Shown one piece after another: positions 17,795 through 26,374 of a stretch of 64,000 bases of DNA; within the stretch, counting starts at the first letter, position 1, and the number at the start of each line of letters is the position of its first letter. This DNA comes from an uncultured Shimia sp. (GTDB lineage Bacteria > Pseudomonadota > Alphaproteobacteria > Rhodobacterales > Rhodobacteraceae), in assembly GCA_937897325.1 (NCBI GenBank), contig CALCOY010000027.1:1-64000 (forward strand), written 5' to 3'. The notes beneath the pieces were generated by a model. The model worked only from the letters and a program-made list of their open reading frames with translations. It ran no database searches and was not told the DNA's origin. Made by a program: the position numbers and the translations under genes.

Positions 17795-18699
17795 TTGGTG
17801 TCTCCCTTGATCGGAGTGGCGATTGTTTCGTTCGGGCGGCCCGAGAGGACTGACCAGTTCAAGTGGCTGTGTTGGCGGGTGTTCGATGTGACGCGCCAAA
17901 GGCCGTTGTCGTTGCGCATGGTGATGGCGGAATCCCAAGGGTCCAAGGCCGTCACATGGCCGCGCAAGAAATGCGTGCGGTAGACACCCATCATCTGGTC
18001 GCGCCCGATCATTTCGGTCGATCGTGCCTCTCTCACGATCTGCGTGATCGCAGAGGTTTCGATGTCGCGCTGGTACTTGATGAAATCACGGCGCAGATCT
18101 CCGACGGTGTTGTATATCTCGATCCCCTCGCTGCTGATCAGCGAAAAGGGCAGGGCGACACAACGCTCCCATTGATCGAAGTCATCGTCGTCGAAGGCTT
18201 TCGTGATCCTGTCCAGAATGGTCTGGAACAACTCATCCCGACGCGCCCGACCGGGTGCCCCTAACGTATCCTTGATAGGCGAAAGGGGCATGAGGATTGG
18301 CCAGCTGTCATTTTCGACAGCATTCTGCGCCTCAGTGATCTTCCAGTACCCGTCCATGAGTTTCAACGTCATCATGGATGGATAAGGTGTTACCATCGGT
18401 TCCCCATCTCGAATGAGATAGCTCATGTGGTGGCCAAGGATCGTGGTGTCGTCAAGATAGCTGCATTCCTGAGCAGTGCGCCGAAACTCGTCGACACCAA
18501 GTGTTGTGATCGCATGAGAAAAGGTCATGAACAGCTCTTTCACCTCGACCGCGGTGTCGAATGTCTTCGCAGCCTTTGTCGTGACCATACGGTAGGGAAC
18601 AGCGACATGATTTTTGACGAGATCATAATCAAATTCCTTCAACGCAAGGTCCGTTCGGTCGAGAACCTCCTGGTAGATATCCTTGGCCGCCCGCTTCAC
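17791..18699 (-). CDS. tandem NTF2/SnoaL-like-fold protein of the beta-oxidation operon
   Basis: The 302-residue protein appears to be two copies of one domain: residues about 5-130 (AKDIYQEVLDRTDLALKEFDYD ... MMTLKLMDGYWKITEAQ) and about 150-285 (ELFQTILDRITKAFDDDDFDQWE ... AITMRNDNGLWRVTSN). Each has a helical start, a mid-domain polar stretch (VPYRMVT / LPFSLIS) and a C-terminal strand pair, as in NTF2-like folds. No catalytic function is known to me. The probable start is a GTG at 18699, just 6 bases past the thiolase stop, and its stop overlaps fadB. The tight operon position suggests a role in acyl-CoA handling, but that is inference. Confidence 0.72.
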   Translation of the reverse strand: MKRAAKDIYQEVLDRTDLALKEFDYDLVKNHVAVPYRMVTTKAAKTFDTAVEVKELFMTFSHAITTLGVDEFRRTAQECSYLDDTTILGHHMSYLIRDGEPMVTPYPSMMTLKLMDGYWKITEAQNAVENDSWPILMPLSPIKDTLGAPGRARRDELFQTILDRITKAFDDDDFDQWERCVALPFSLISSEGIEIYNTVGDLRRDFIKYQRDIETSAITQIVREARSTEMIGRDQMMGVYRTHFLRGHVTALDPWDSAITMRNDNGLWRVTSNTRQHSHLNWSVLSGRPNETIATPIKGDTK

Positions 18700-18705
18700 C
18701 GGGAG

Positions 18706-19917
18706 CTAGACGCGCTCGATGATTGTGGCGGCTCCCATTCCTGATGCGATGCACAAAGTCGCGAGACCTGTTTCCTTGTCGGTCCGTTCCAATTCATCCA
18801 ACAATGTGCCGATGATTATTGCACCTGTAGCGCCGAGCGGATGCCCCATCGCGATCGAGCCTCCGTTTACATTGACCTTTTCACTGTCGACATCAAAAGC
18901 CTGCATGAAGCGGAGAACGACCGAGGCAAAGGCTTCATTCACCTCGAAAAGATCAATGTCGCCGATCTCCATCCCGTTTTCCTTCAGGATCTTCTCGGTA
19001 ACCGGCACGGGGCCTGTCAGCATGATGGTCGGATCGGTGCCGATCTTAGCTGTGGCCTTGATCCGGGCGCGGGGTTTCAGGCCGTATTTCTCACCGAATT
19101 CCTTGTTGCCGATCAGCACGGCGGCGGATCCATCCACGATGCCCGACGAATTGCCCGCATGATGGATGTGATTGATGCGTTCAAGCTCCGGGTACTTCAT
19201 GATGGCGATCTTGTCGAAGCCGGGCATGACCTCGCCCATTGCCTGAAAGGAAGGATTGAGGGAACCCAGCGACTGCATGTCGGTCTGAGGCCGCATATAC
19301 TCATCGTGATCAAGGATCGTCAGCCCGTTCTGATCGGTCACCTTGATCACCGATTTTTCGAACCGTCTGTCGTCCCAGGCGGCCTTCGCGCGGCGTTGCG
19401 ACTCTACAGCCAGCGCATCCGCATCGTCCCGCGAAAATCCATACTTGGTCGCGATCACATCCGCGCTGATGCCCTGTGGGACAAAGTAGCTGTCCATCGC
19501 GATCGAAGGGTCGGCTGCAATGGCGGCTCCGTCACTGCCCATCGCAACGCGGCCCATCATTTCGACTCCGCCTGCGATGTAGGCCTCACCCGCACCGCCC
19601 TTGACCTGGTTTGCCGCTAGGTTCACCGCTTCCATGCCCGATGCGCAAAAGCGATTGATGGCCAGGCCAGGTATCGACTCATCCAAGTCCGAGGCCAGCA
19701 CAGCAGACCGTGCCAGGCAACCGCCCTGTTCCATTACTTGGGTTACGTTTCCCCAGATCACGTCTTCAACCGCGTGACCGTCCAGGTTGTTGCGATCCTT
19801 AATGGCGTTCAGCGTGTGCGCAGACAGGCGCAGCGCTGTGACCTCGTGCAAAGAGCCGTCCTTCCGGCCCTTTCCGCGCGGCGTGCGCAACGCGTCGTAG
19901 ATGTAGGCTTCGGTCAT
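18706..19917 (-). CDS. fadA: acetyl-CoA C-acyltransferase (thiolase)
   Basis: This 403-residue thiolase cleaves 3-ketoacyl-CoA with CoA in the last step of beta-oxidation. The nucleophile Cys91 lies in NRFCASGMEAV, His359 in GHPLGATGA and the second Cys389 in TLCIASGMG; the NEAFA motif is also present. It is 403 residues long, a usual length for the family. The downstream NTF2-like and fadB genes are tightly linked. Upstream lies a 415-bp gap with a small Cys-rich reading frame, so this gene may have its own promoter. Confidence 0.93.
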   Translation of the reverse strand: MTEAYIYDALRTPRGKGRKDGSLHEVTALRLSAHTLNAIKDRNNLDGHAVEDVIWGNVTQVMEQGGCLARSAVLASDLDESIPGLAINRFCASGMEAVNLAANQVKGGAGEAYIAGGVEMMGRVAMGSDGAAIAADPSIAMDSYFVPQGISADVIATKYGFSRDDADALAVESQRRAKAAWDDRRFEKSVIKVTDQNGLTILDHDEYMRPQTDMQSLGSLNPSFQAMGEVMPGFDKIAIMKYPELERINHIHHAGNSSGIVDGSAAVLIGNKEFGEKYGLKPRARIKATAKIGTDPTIMLTGPVPVTEKILKENGMEIGDIDLFEVNEAFASVVLRFMQAFDVDSEKVNVNGGSIAMGHPLGATGAIIIGTLLDELERTDKETGLATLCIASGMGAATIIERV

Positions 19918-20023
19918 CTGAGTGATCCTTCTTTAAGGTGTTCTCGTCGTCTGTTCAGAGACTGCACCGATCAGGTGCGCAGTCCGGAGGCGCTTCGCCA
20001 TCGCCGCTTCTGCCGCGACCGCT

Positions 20024-20170
20024 TCACGGGCTTTCACAGGACCCGCAACCTTTGCAGCAATCGGCATAGCCATTCGATCGGCTCTTTCGTTTCTTCTTCG
20101 GATCCTGTGGGCCAGCTTTGCTTTGGAGAATGAGCGCACTGGCTTTGCCAAGGCGCGGATCGCTCAACAT
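20024..20170 (-). CDS. possible 48-residue Cys-rich small protein
   Basis: An ATG-started frame of 48 codons lies alone in the 415-bp gap (19918-20332) between the thiolase and GST genes. The product begins MLSDPRLGKASALILQSK, has a basic middle (KKKRKSR) and ends with a cysteine cluster DCCKGCGSCESP. It is the only start in this frame, with an in-frame TGA three codons upstream; a GAAG lies 7 bases before the ATG. Two longer frames on the same strand overlap it and look less protein-like. A metal-binding small protein is possible, but I do not recognise the family, and the gap shows no other gene. Confidence 0.4.
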   Translation of the reverse strand: MLSDPRLGKASALILQSKAGPQDPKKKRKSRSNGYADCCKGCGSCESP

Positions 20171-20332
20171 GGCCTTTCTTCAGCTGCGCCCACCATCCGC
20201 GATCAGTTCCGTGACTGCAAAGCCGGCGCAGCCTGGCCCTCCATGCGCCAACCGGTAAGCGCAGGAATGGCCCTTTCTCGGCGAAAGCTGCTGATAAAGG
20301 CCGATCAGCCAAAGCGATATGCAGTTCAGCAT

Positions 20333-20968
20333 TCACGCGGCGCGATCGCTCGGATGACCTGGCATCAAATCATAAGGCGCTTTCCAACCGGGCATTTCCG
20401 ACAGGCGGGTCATCCACGAGTCAATGTTGGGCCATTCTGCGCGATCAAAGCCAAAGGGCTCTGGATAGAAGAGATATCCGCAGCAGCTTAGATCCGCATT
20501 GGTAATGCCATCCCCGACAATCCAGTCGCGTTCCGCAAGATGTGTGTTCAGAACCGCGTAGGCCGCCTTCAGACGCCCCTGGTTGAAGGCTATTACCTCC
20601 TGCGGCCGTTTGTCTTCCGGCAAGAAGTTCATAAGGAAACGCGTTAGACCGCACATCGACGAAAATTTGTGATTGTCCCACAGCACCCAGCGAAGCACTT
20701 CGTACTTTTCGTCACCGTTGCCGCCAAATTTTCCGGTCTTGTCGCTGATATACTGCTGGATCGCCCCTGACTGGCTGATCTTTCTGTCCCCATCGATCAA
20801 AAGCGGAGCCTCCGCCATCGTATTGAGCGCGCGGTACGCGTCGGTGCGCACCGCACCTCCAAAAAAGTCCACGAAGACAGGGTCCCAATTGAGCCCTGAA
20901 AGCTCCAATGCCAGAGCGGCCTTGTAGGAATTTCCGCTTTCGCCGAAGCAGTGCAATTTCAGGGTCAT
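20333..20968 (-). CDS. glutathione S-transferase family protein
   Basis: The 211-residue protein has an N-terminal thioredoxin-like GST domain (LHCFGESGNSYKAALALELSG, then EAPLLIDGDRKISQSGAIQQYI, the usual cis-Pro and Gln/Ser-Gly glutathione site) and a C-terminal helical domain with the N-capping-type segment ITNADLSCCGYLF. It would conjugate or otherwise use glutathione in the cytoplasm; the electrophile is unknown. It lies between the thiolase and acyl-CoA dehydrogenase genes on the same strand, but with gaps of about 300-400 bp on each side, so it may be transcribed separately. Confidence 0.85.
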   Translation of the reverse strand: MTLKLHCFGESGNSYKAALALELSGLNWDPVFVDFFGGAVRTDAYRALNTMAEAPLLIDGDRKISQSGAIQQYISDKTGKFGGNGDEKYEVLRWVLWDNHKFSSMCGLTRFLMNFLPEDKRPQEVIAFNQGRLKAAYAVLNTHLAERDWIVGDGITNADLSCCGYLFYPEPFGFDRAEWPNIDSWMTRLSEMPGWKAPYDLMPGHPSDRAA

Positions 20969-21015
20969 GATCTTTTCTCTCCTAGCAAAGTTCTGGCGCC
21001 GATGGTGGGTGTTGC

Positions 21016-21218
21016 GTATTTGGCACGAGAAGAAGCCAGCAATGCGTCTCTCTCGTAACCGGCTGTTAAATCAGATGTCGTTCCATCTGTGGCGCGGTAC
21101 AGGCTGCCGAGCCGATGACCGTACGAGGAGAAGCCCCGCCGTTTTATCTGCGTTCCGCCGAGCGGTCGGGTCGGGCGGCGGGGTGATCTGGCCCTTGTCT
21201 TCTTTTCGTCCCAAATAC
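21016..21218. repeat. inverted pair of a 20-bp intergenic repeat
   Basis: GTATTTGGCACGAGAAGAAG at 21016-21035 and its near match GTATTTGGGACGAAAAGAAG read on the minus strand at 21218-21199 agree at 18 of 20 positions. They flank the middle of the 298-bp gap between the GST and acyl-CoA dehydrogenase genes, which contains no gene I can support. A looser relative may sit at 27723-27745, after the MATE gene. Confidence 0.5.
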
Positions 21219-21266
21219 GGCCGTAGGAGGCCGTCCTACGTGGATGAAAAGCGGCAGCGCATGGCA

Positions 21267-22427
21267 TCAAAGTGCCCTCGCGATAAGCTCTTTCATAATC
21301 TCGTTCGTACCGCCATAGATTCGCTGTACCCGCGCATCAGCCCACATCTCGCCGACGGCATATTCCTGCATGAAGCCATAGCCGCCATGGAGTTGCAGAC
21401 ATTCATCCAAGACCTGCCCTTGCACGTCCGTCGTCCAGTATTTGACCATAGCCGCCTTATCCACTGTTAGATGGCCGCGCATGTGTTCGCAGATGCATTC
21501 GTCGAAGAACGCCCGGCTAACGGCCACTTTGGTCTTGCATTCCGCCAGCTTGAACCGTGTATTTTGAAACTGGGTGAGCGGCCCGCCAAATGCCTCTCTC
21601 TCTTGGCAATAGGTGATCGTGCGGGACACTGCGCCTTCCATGGCGCCAATGGCGCCACAAGCGATGGCGAGACGTTCTTGCGGCAACTGCTCCATCATCT
21701 GGTAAAAGCCGCGCCCTTCTTCGCCGCCCAGAATATTTTCCGGCGGGACTTCCACGTTGTCGAAGAATAGTTCGGACGTGTCGGCTGCATGCATTCCGAT
21801 CTTTTCAAGATTGCGCCCCCGCGCGAAGCCCTCTGCCTCATCTGTTTCGACAAGTATCATCGACACGCCTTTTGCGCCGAGGCTCGGATCCGTTTTAGCT
21901 GCAACGATGATCAGGTTGGCATGCTGGCCGTTTGAGATGAACGTCTTCTGACCCGACAGCCGGTATGCGTTGCCGTCCTTCACGGCCTTCGTCTTGATCG
22001 CCTGGACGTCTGACCCGGTCGACGGCTCGGTCATGGCAAGGGCCCCGACAAGCTCTCCAGACACCATCCGAGGCAACCAGCGCTTCTTTTGCTCTTCACT
22101 GCCATAGGCCAGGATGTAGTGTGCCACGATCGGTCCGTGGATCGCTGTGCCCCAGCTTGCAAGATTTGCACGCGAGGCTTCAATCAGGATTGCGGCCTCG
22201 TGACCAAAGTCGCCTCCAACTCCACCATACACTTCCGGGATTGACGGGCAAAGCAACCCCAACTCACCCGCCTGCTGCCAAATCCCGGGATCCATCTGGC
22301 CCTGCTTGCGCCAGCGTCTGAAATGGGGCGCCCACTCATTTTCGATGAATTGAGCCGTCATCTCCGAAATCATCCGGTGCTCGTCTGTCATCCAGTCGCT
22401 GGATGATGCTGCGCCCATGTCTTTCAT
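21267..22427 (-). CDS. acyl-CoA dehydrogenase, long-chain type
   Basis: This 386-residue flavoenzyme makes the first oxidation of acyl-CoA to trans-2-enoyl-CoA. The FAD/substrate segments [18 protein letters not shown] and [11 protein letters not shown] are present, as is the C-terminal [11 protein letters not shown]. The usual catalytic Glu of the YEGT motif is replaced ([15 protein letters not shown]). This matches long-chain/isovaleryl-type enzymes, where the base lies in an earlier helix, here probably the Glu of [12 protein letters not shown] 22427 has GGGGAGGA upstream; the frame extension to 22493 crosses a hairpin and is rejected. It follows the DmdC-like dehydrogenase by 72 bp. Confidence 0.9.
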   Translation of the reverse strand: MKDMGAASSSDWMTDEHRMISEMTAQFIENEWAPHFRRWRKQGQMDPGIWQQAGELGLLCPSIPEVYGGVGGDFGHEAAILIEASRANLASWGTAIHGPIVAHYILAYGSEEQKKRWLPRMVSGELVGALAMTEPSTGSDVQAIKTKAVKDGNAYRLSGQKTFISNGQHANLIIVAAKTDPSLGAKGVSMILVETDEAEGFARGRNLEKIGMHAADTSELFFDNVEVPPENILGGEEGRGFYQMMEQLPQERLAIACGAIGAMEGAVSRTITYCQEREAFGGPLTQFQNTRFKLAECKTKVAVSRAFFDECICEHMRGHLTVDKAAMVKYWTTDVQGQVLDECLQLHGGYGFMQEYAVGEMWADARVQRIYGGTNEIMKELIARAL

Positions 22428-22472
22428 GACGTCCTCCCCTTTGGTACGCACGGGTGATCCAACCGCATGTAA

Positions 22473-22491
22473 GGCGGGCGTGTCGCCCGCC
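22473..22491 (-). terminator. GGCGGGCG-type palindrome, terminator or REP-like element
   Basis: A perfect inverted repeat GGCGGGCG-TGT-CGCCCGCC lies 9-27 bases past the stop of the upstream acyl-CoA dehydrogenase. The identical arms recur at 31380-31398 and, decayed, at 33660-33677, always just 3' of a gene. It may attenuate transcription between the two dehydrogenase genes. Confidence 0.6.
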
Positions 22492-22499
22492 ATACGTCT

Positions 22500-24281
22500 C
22501 TAGAAGTTTGCTGCTTCAAGTGCCATCACGGTGTCTGCGCCCGTTTCGATGCGTTTCAGATGCAGCGAGGTTGCTGGCAATTGGCGCGCCATATAGTAGC
22601 GCCCGGTCGCCAGTTTTGAGTTGTAGAACTCCTTGTCCGACGCTCCGCCGTCCAACGCCTCACGCGCAGCTTTGCCCATCTTTGCCCACATCAGACCCAA
22701 GCAGACATGCCCAAACATGTGCATGAAGTCGTAGGATCCTGACAATGCGTTGTTCGGGTTCGCCATCCCGTTCTGCATGAAATACATCCCAGCCGACTGC
22801 AGATCTTTCGAGGCTGTTTTCAGCGGCTCGATGAAGTCGCGATCGTAGGCTTCGTCCAGGCCTCCATTCGCTTTGCAGAACGACTTGACCATCTCGAAGA
22901 AGGCCATGACATGCTTGCCACCATCCTGTGCCAGTTTCCGTCCGACAAGGTCAAGCGCCTGAACGCCGTTCGCCCCTTCGTAGATCATCGCGATCCGGGC
23001 GTCGCGGGTATACTGCGACATGCCCCATTCTTCTATGTAGCCATGCCCGCCATAGACCTGCTGGGCCTTGATCGTCATGTCGTAGCCTTGATCGGTCAGG
23101 AAGCCTTTAATTACAGGTGTAAGGAGCGAGATCAGACCATCAGCATCTGCATCTTTCGACCGATGCGCCGCATCGATCATTTGGGCACCCCAGAGAACGA
23201 AAGCTCGGGCGCCTTCAGCAAAGCTTTTTTGATCCATCAGCGACCGCCGGATGTCCGGATGCACGATCAGAGGATCGGCCGGACCTTCGGGGTTTTTCGT
23301 GCCTGTCACGTCGCGGCCCTGCAGACGATCCTTGGCATATTCCAAAGCATTCTGATAGGCGACATCGGCCTGTGCCAAGCCTTGCATGCCAACGCCCAAT
23401 CGCGCTTCGTTCATCATGGTGAACATCGCGCGCATACCTTTATGCGCGTCGCCCAGCAAATAGCCGGTTGCCTCGTCGTAGTTCATGACACAGGTCGAAT
23501 TGCCGTGGATGCCCATCTTCTCTTCGATCTTGCCACAGGCCACGCCATTGCGTGCACCGATATTGCCATCGTCATCGACAAGGAACTTTGGAACGATGAA
23601 CAGAGACACGCCTTTGATGCCTTCCGGGCCGCCGGGGATCTTTGCAAGGACCAAGTGGATGATGTTGTCCGCCATGTCGTGCTCACCGGCCGAGATGAAG
23701 ATCTTCTGACCTGAAATCTTGTAGCTGCCGTCATCCTGCGGCTCGGCCTTGGTGCGCATGAGGCCCAGATCCGTTCCGCAATGAGGCTCAGTCAAGTTCA
23801 TCGTGCCGGTCCATTCGCAGGACACCATCTTGGGCAACCACTTGTCTTTTTGCGCGTCGGATCCGTGTGCGAGAATCGCGGAGGCCGCACCATGGGTGAG
23901 ACCCTGATACATGGTGAAAGCCTGGTTGGCCGCGCTGAACATCTCTCCCACCGCGGTGCCGATCACATAGGGCATGCCCTGGCCACCGTATTCTTCGGGC
24001 ATATCCAACCCAGGCCAGCCACCTTCCTTGACTTGCTCGAACGCCGCCTTGAAGCCTGTTGGTGTGTAGACCACGCCGTTTTCCAACCGACAACCTTCGG
24101 TGTCACCTACGACGTTCAGCGGCGCGAGGACCTCCGAACTGATCTTGCCAGCCTCTTCAAGAATGGCCGAGGTGAACTCCGCCTCAAGCTCATCATAGCC
24201 CGGGATGCTGGACGACGTCACATTGAGAACGTCATGAAGAACGAACTGCAGGTCTTTGGTCGGTGCTGTATAGCTTGGCAT
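22500..24281 (-). CDS. acyl-CoA dehydrogenase with C-terminal extension (DmdC-like)
   Basis: The 593-residue protein has the acyl-CoA dehydrogenase core plus the extra N- and C-terminal segments seen in the group that includes 3-methylmercaptopropionyl-CoA dehydrogenase (DmdC). Core motifs are [34 protein letters not shown] and [10 protein letters not shown]; the catalytic glutamate is in [17 protein letters not shown]. The C-terminal region (about 470-593) is the extra helical domain. Roseobacters carry several DmdC paralogues and some act on ordinary acyl-CoAs, so a role in the beta-oxidation cluster is as likely as DMSP breakdown. No DmdB or DmdD gene is nearby. It follows a MerR gene by 31 bp. 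Confidence 0.85.
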   Translation of the reverse strand: MPSYTAPTKDLQFVLHDVLNVTSSSIPGYDELEAEFTSAILEEAGKISSEVLAPLNVVGDTEGCRLENGVVYTPTGFKAAFEQVKEGGWPGLDMPEEYGGQGMPYVIGTAVGEMFSAANQAFTMYQGLTHGAASAILAHGSDAQKDKWLPKMVSCEWTGTMNLTEPHCGTDLGLMRTKAEPQDDGSYKISGQKIFISAGEHDMADNIIHLVLAKIPGGPEGIKGVSLFIVPKFLVDDDGNIGARNGVACGKIEEKMGIHGNSTCVMNYDEATGYLLGDAHKGMRAMFTMMNEARLGVGMQGLAQADVAYQNALEYAKDRLQGRDVTGTKNPEGPADPLIVHPDIRRSLMDQKSFAEGARAFVLWGAQMIDAAHRSKDADADGLISLLTPVIKGFLTDQGYDMTIKAQQVYGGHGYIEEWGMSQYTRDARIAMIYEGANGVQALDLVGRKLAQDGGKHVMAFFEMVKSFCKANGGLDEAYDRDFIEPLKTASKDLQSAGMYFMQNGMANPNNALSGSYDFMHMFGHVCLGLMWAKMGKAAREALDGGASDKEFYNSKLATGRYYMARQLPATSLHLKRIETGADTVMALEAANF

Positions 24282-24312
24282 GAATTTGGCTCCCTAAATT
24301 CCTGTTGCCGCA

Positions 24313-24723
24313 TTACTCGGCTGCGTTTTTCGATTGCTTCATTGAGGCGATCATCTGCTCGCCCCACTTGATCTGTTCTTTGAGATCTTTGATGGCTTCG
24401 GCCAGCTCATCACGTTGCTTGATCATGTCAGCAAGCCGCTCCTGCGCGATCTCGTAGCTGCGCGTGTATTGCGTAAGCTGCTGATCGCCGACGTTGTAGA
24501 GGTTTAGCAATTGTCGGATTTCTTCTAGGCTGAACCCGAACCTTTTGCCTTTCAAGATCAACTTTAGACGTGCGCGATCGCTTTTGGTGAATAGCCTTTT
24601 TTGTCCTTCCCGGATAGGGAACAGCAATTCCTTGGCCTCGTAAAAGCGCAAGGTGCGCGGCGTGACATCGAACGTGTCACACATTTCCCGAATGGTCATC
24701 GTTTGGTCGGTCATCTCGCGCAC
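24313..24723 (-). CDS. MerR-family regulator of the beta-oxidation cluster, copy 1
   Basis: The 136-residue protein has the MerR winged helix (MCDTFDVTPRTLRFYEAKELL, about residues 14-34), then a dimerisation coiled coil rich in Glu/Lys (EIAQERLADMIKQRDELAEAIKDLKEQ). There is no cysteine-based metal site, which suits an acyl-CoA-type ligand. The start is either the GTG at 24723, with AAGG 5 bases before it, or the ATG at 24714. It is closely related to the second MerR gene at 24944-25330 and sits 31 bp before the DmdC-like gene, so it is probably co-transcribed with the dehydrogenases. Confidence 0.85.
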   Translation of the reverse strand: MREMTDQTMTIREMCDTFDVTPRTLRFYEAKELLFPIREGQKRLFTKSDRARLKLILKGKRFGFSLEEIRQLLNLYNVGDQQLTQYTRSYEIAQERLADMIKQRDELAEAIKDLKEQIKWGEQMIASMKQSKNAAE

Positions 24724-24783
24724 TCACACCTTGCTTGTCTGAAAAGCTACATCGTTAGGGTGTCGATTCGATACAATGTCAGC

Positions 24784-24811
24784 TTACGTTTACGTAACTT
24801 ATACGTCACGT
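24784..24811. promoter_or_regulatory. ACGT-rich operator array between the two MerR genes
   Basis: Four ACGT cores occur in 28 bp (24786, 24792, 24803, 24808), including TTACGT followed directly by the palindrome TTACGTAA (24790-24797). It lies 61-88 bp upstream of the first MerR gene. The pattern recalls TTACGT-type sites reported for MerR regulators of fatty-acid and branched-chain degradation (LiuR type), cited from memory. It is a good candidate for the promoter/operator of the beta-oxidation operon. Confidence 0.55.
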
Positions 24812-24943
24812 CATTTGGTCCACGGAACGTTAAAGGCTGTCTTCACCCTTTTGCCCGACAGATTATCCGGGATCGCATCTCAGAAAAGAGAAAGATGGTT
24901 TCGCGCCATGGTTGAGGTCAAAAATGGCGGATTTCAGCCCTGC

Positions 24944-25330
24944 TCAGCCGCTTTCGACCTTGACACCCAATTCGTCCGCGACACTGTCGCGCAGATCCTG
25001 CAGTTCCTGCATCGCTTCATCAAGCTGCGCGCGCTGTTCGGCCAGTTCTTTTAACTGCCCGTCTGCCATCTCGACCCAGGTGCGCATCTGCGCCTCGGTG
25101 CCTTCCTTTTCGTAGATCAACAGCCATTGCCGGATGTCTTCCAGCTGGAACCCGAATTTACGCCCGCGCAGGATCAGCTTCATCCGCGCCCGTTCACGTG
25201 GTCCATAAAAGCGAGACCGGCCTTCGCGGTCGGGTTTCAGCAATTCGATGTATTCGTAGTAGCGCAACGTGCGCGGGGTCACGTCGAATGCCGCGCACAT
25301 CTCTTTGAAGCTCAGACGATCTTCTGTCAT
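24944..25330 (-). CDS. MerR-family regulator of the beta-oxidation cluster, copy 2
   Basis: The 128-residue protein shares with the downstream MerR the segments MCAAFDVTPRTLRYYE, RARMKLILRGRKFGF and EDIRQWLLIYE, then a coiled-coil C-terminus (QLKELAEQRAQLDEAMQELQDL). The pair clearly arose by duplication. It is separated from copy 1 by 220 bp that carry the ACGT array, and its start is divergent from the thioesterase gene at 25449. It has no metal-binding cysteines in the effector region. An acyl-CoA-responsive role is inferred only from context. Confidence 0.85.
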   Translation of the reverse strand: MTEDRLSFKEMCAAFDVTPRTLRYYEYIELLKPDREGRSRFYGPRERARMKLILRGRKFGFQLEDIRQWLLIYEKEGTEAQMRTWVEMADGQLKELAEQRAQLDEAMQELQDLRDSVADELGVKVESG

Positions 25331-25448
25331 GGCCAGGTCATCCCCCCCGTGAACCTAGGCTATTCCCGCAAGCGAAGAAGCGCAACCGCTCTTGCCTCTT
25401 GTCAGTTGCTGCGCTCATATCCCCGCAAAGAGTGAGACCGAAAACGCA

Positions 25449-25874
25449 ATGACAAGCTCCAAGGTCCAAGTGGCCCGCCAGTTCATTGAGGCGATCCCCC
25501 ATTCCCGCGATCTGGGCATGCAGCTCACCGATCTCGAAGACGGGATTGCGACCATTCTGCTGCCGTATGACAAAAAGCTTATCGGCGATCCCGACACCGG
25601 CGTGATCCATGGCGGCGCCGTTTCTGCCGTTATGGATACATGCTGTGGCGCCGCGGTGATGAGCCATCCTTCAAATCCTGGCGGCACGGCAACCATTGAT
25701 TTGCGCATTGACTACATGCGCGCTGCTACACCGGGCCAGACGATCAAGACTGTGGCGACCTGCTATCATGTGACCCGCAACGTGGCTTTCGTGCGCGCCG
25801 TCGCGATGGACGCGGATGAGGAAAACCCTGTCGCCACCGCCACCGGCACCTTCACGGTGGAGGGCAGGCGATGA
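25449..25874 (+). CDS. PaaI-family hotdog thioesterase, first of a pair
   Basis: The 141-residue protein is a single hotdog domain. The signature GVIHGGAVSAVMDTCCGAAV contains the HGG loop and the acidic residue (Asp of VMDT) used by PaaI-type acyl-CoA thioesterases. It would hydrolyse an acyl-CoA thioester in the cytoplasm. I took ATG 25449, giving the usual family length; the frame runs further to 25392 without better support. Its stop overlaps the next thioesterase start by 4 bases, so the two are co-translated, perhaps as a heteromeric enzyme. Confidence 0.85.
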   Translation: MTSSKVQVARQFIEAIPHSRDLGMQLTDLEDGIATILLPYDKKLIGDPDTGVIHGGAVSAVMDTCCGAAVMSHPSNPGGTATIDLRIDYMRAATPGQTIKTVATCYHVTRNVAFVRAVAMDADEENPVATATGTFTVEGRR

Positions 25875-26374
25875 AGCGCCCCGAACCCGTCCAGGTCGTC
25901 AAGCAACGTCGTGATGCCGCCCTGACCGGCTTGGTTGAGGGCGTGCCCTATATTCAGTATCTCGGCATTACCTTCGACCGACGTGGGGATGAACTGACTG
26001 GCATCCTGCCCTTCGATGACAAGCTGATCGGAAATCCGCTGCTGCCCGCCCTGCACGGAGGTGTCACGGCAGCTTTCCTTGAGGTCACGGCAATCATTAC
26101 GCTCAGTTGGTCGTATCTCTGGGAAGACATCGAAAGCGGCGCGCTCGATTTCGCATTGCCCGATGCAACGCCTTTGCCGCGCCTGCCAAAGACGATTGAC
26201 TTCACTGTAGATTACCTTCGCTCGGGTCTGCCACGCGATGCCTATGCCCGCGCACGTGTGAACCGATGCGGTCGGCGCTATGCCAGCGTGCATGTGGAAG
26301 GTTGGCAAGACAATCGTGACAGGCTTTTTGCGCAGGCGACGGGGCACTTCCTGATGCCACCGCGTCGTGATTGA
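25871..26374 (+). CDS. PaaI-family hotdog thioesterase, second of a pair
   Basis: The 167-residue hotdog protein carries the motif PALHGGVTAAFLEVTAII, in which Glu replaces the acidic residue of its partner. It has an insertion (SWSYLWEDIESGALDFALPDATPLPRLP) before the second half. It begins in a 4-base ATGA overlap with the first thioesterase and ends in an 8-base overlap with the MATE gene. Proximity to the beta-oxidation cluster suggests an acyl-CoA substrate; the natural one is unknown. Confidence 0.83.
   Translation: MKRPEPVQVVKQRRDAALTGLVEGVPYIQYLGITFDRRGDELTGILPFDDKLIGNPLLPALHGGVTAAFLEVTAIITLSWSYLWEDIESGALDFALPDATPLPRLPKTIDFTVDYLRSGLPRDAYARARVNRCGRRYASVHVEGWQDNRDRLFAQATGHFLMPPRRD

Noticed and set aside
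18841-19620. 259-codon plus-strand frame
   Set aside because: It is antisense to the thiolase gene, whose catalytic residues are intact. No ribosome-binding site or family match was seen.
20034-20336. 100-codon minus-strand frame upstream of fadA
   Set aside because: It overlaps the better-supported 48-codon Cys-rich frame, has an unlikely composition and no clear start site.
21709-22427. Acyl-CoA dehydrogenase suspected inactive because the YEGT glutamate is missing
   Set aside because: Long-chain and isovaleryl-type enzymes use a glutamate in an earlier helix. The LPQERL segment supplies it and the C-terminal motif [15 protein letters not shown] matches the long-chain type.
22911-23714. 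267-codon plus-strand frame
   Set aside because: It is a shadow of the DmdC-like gene on the opposite strand.
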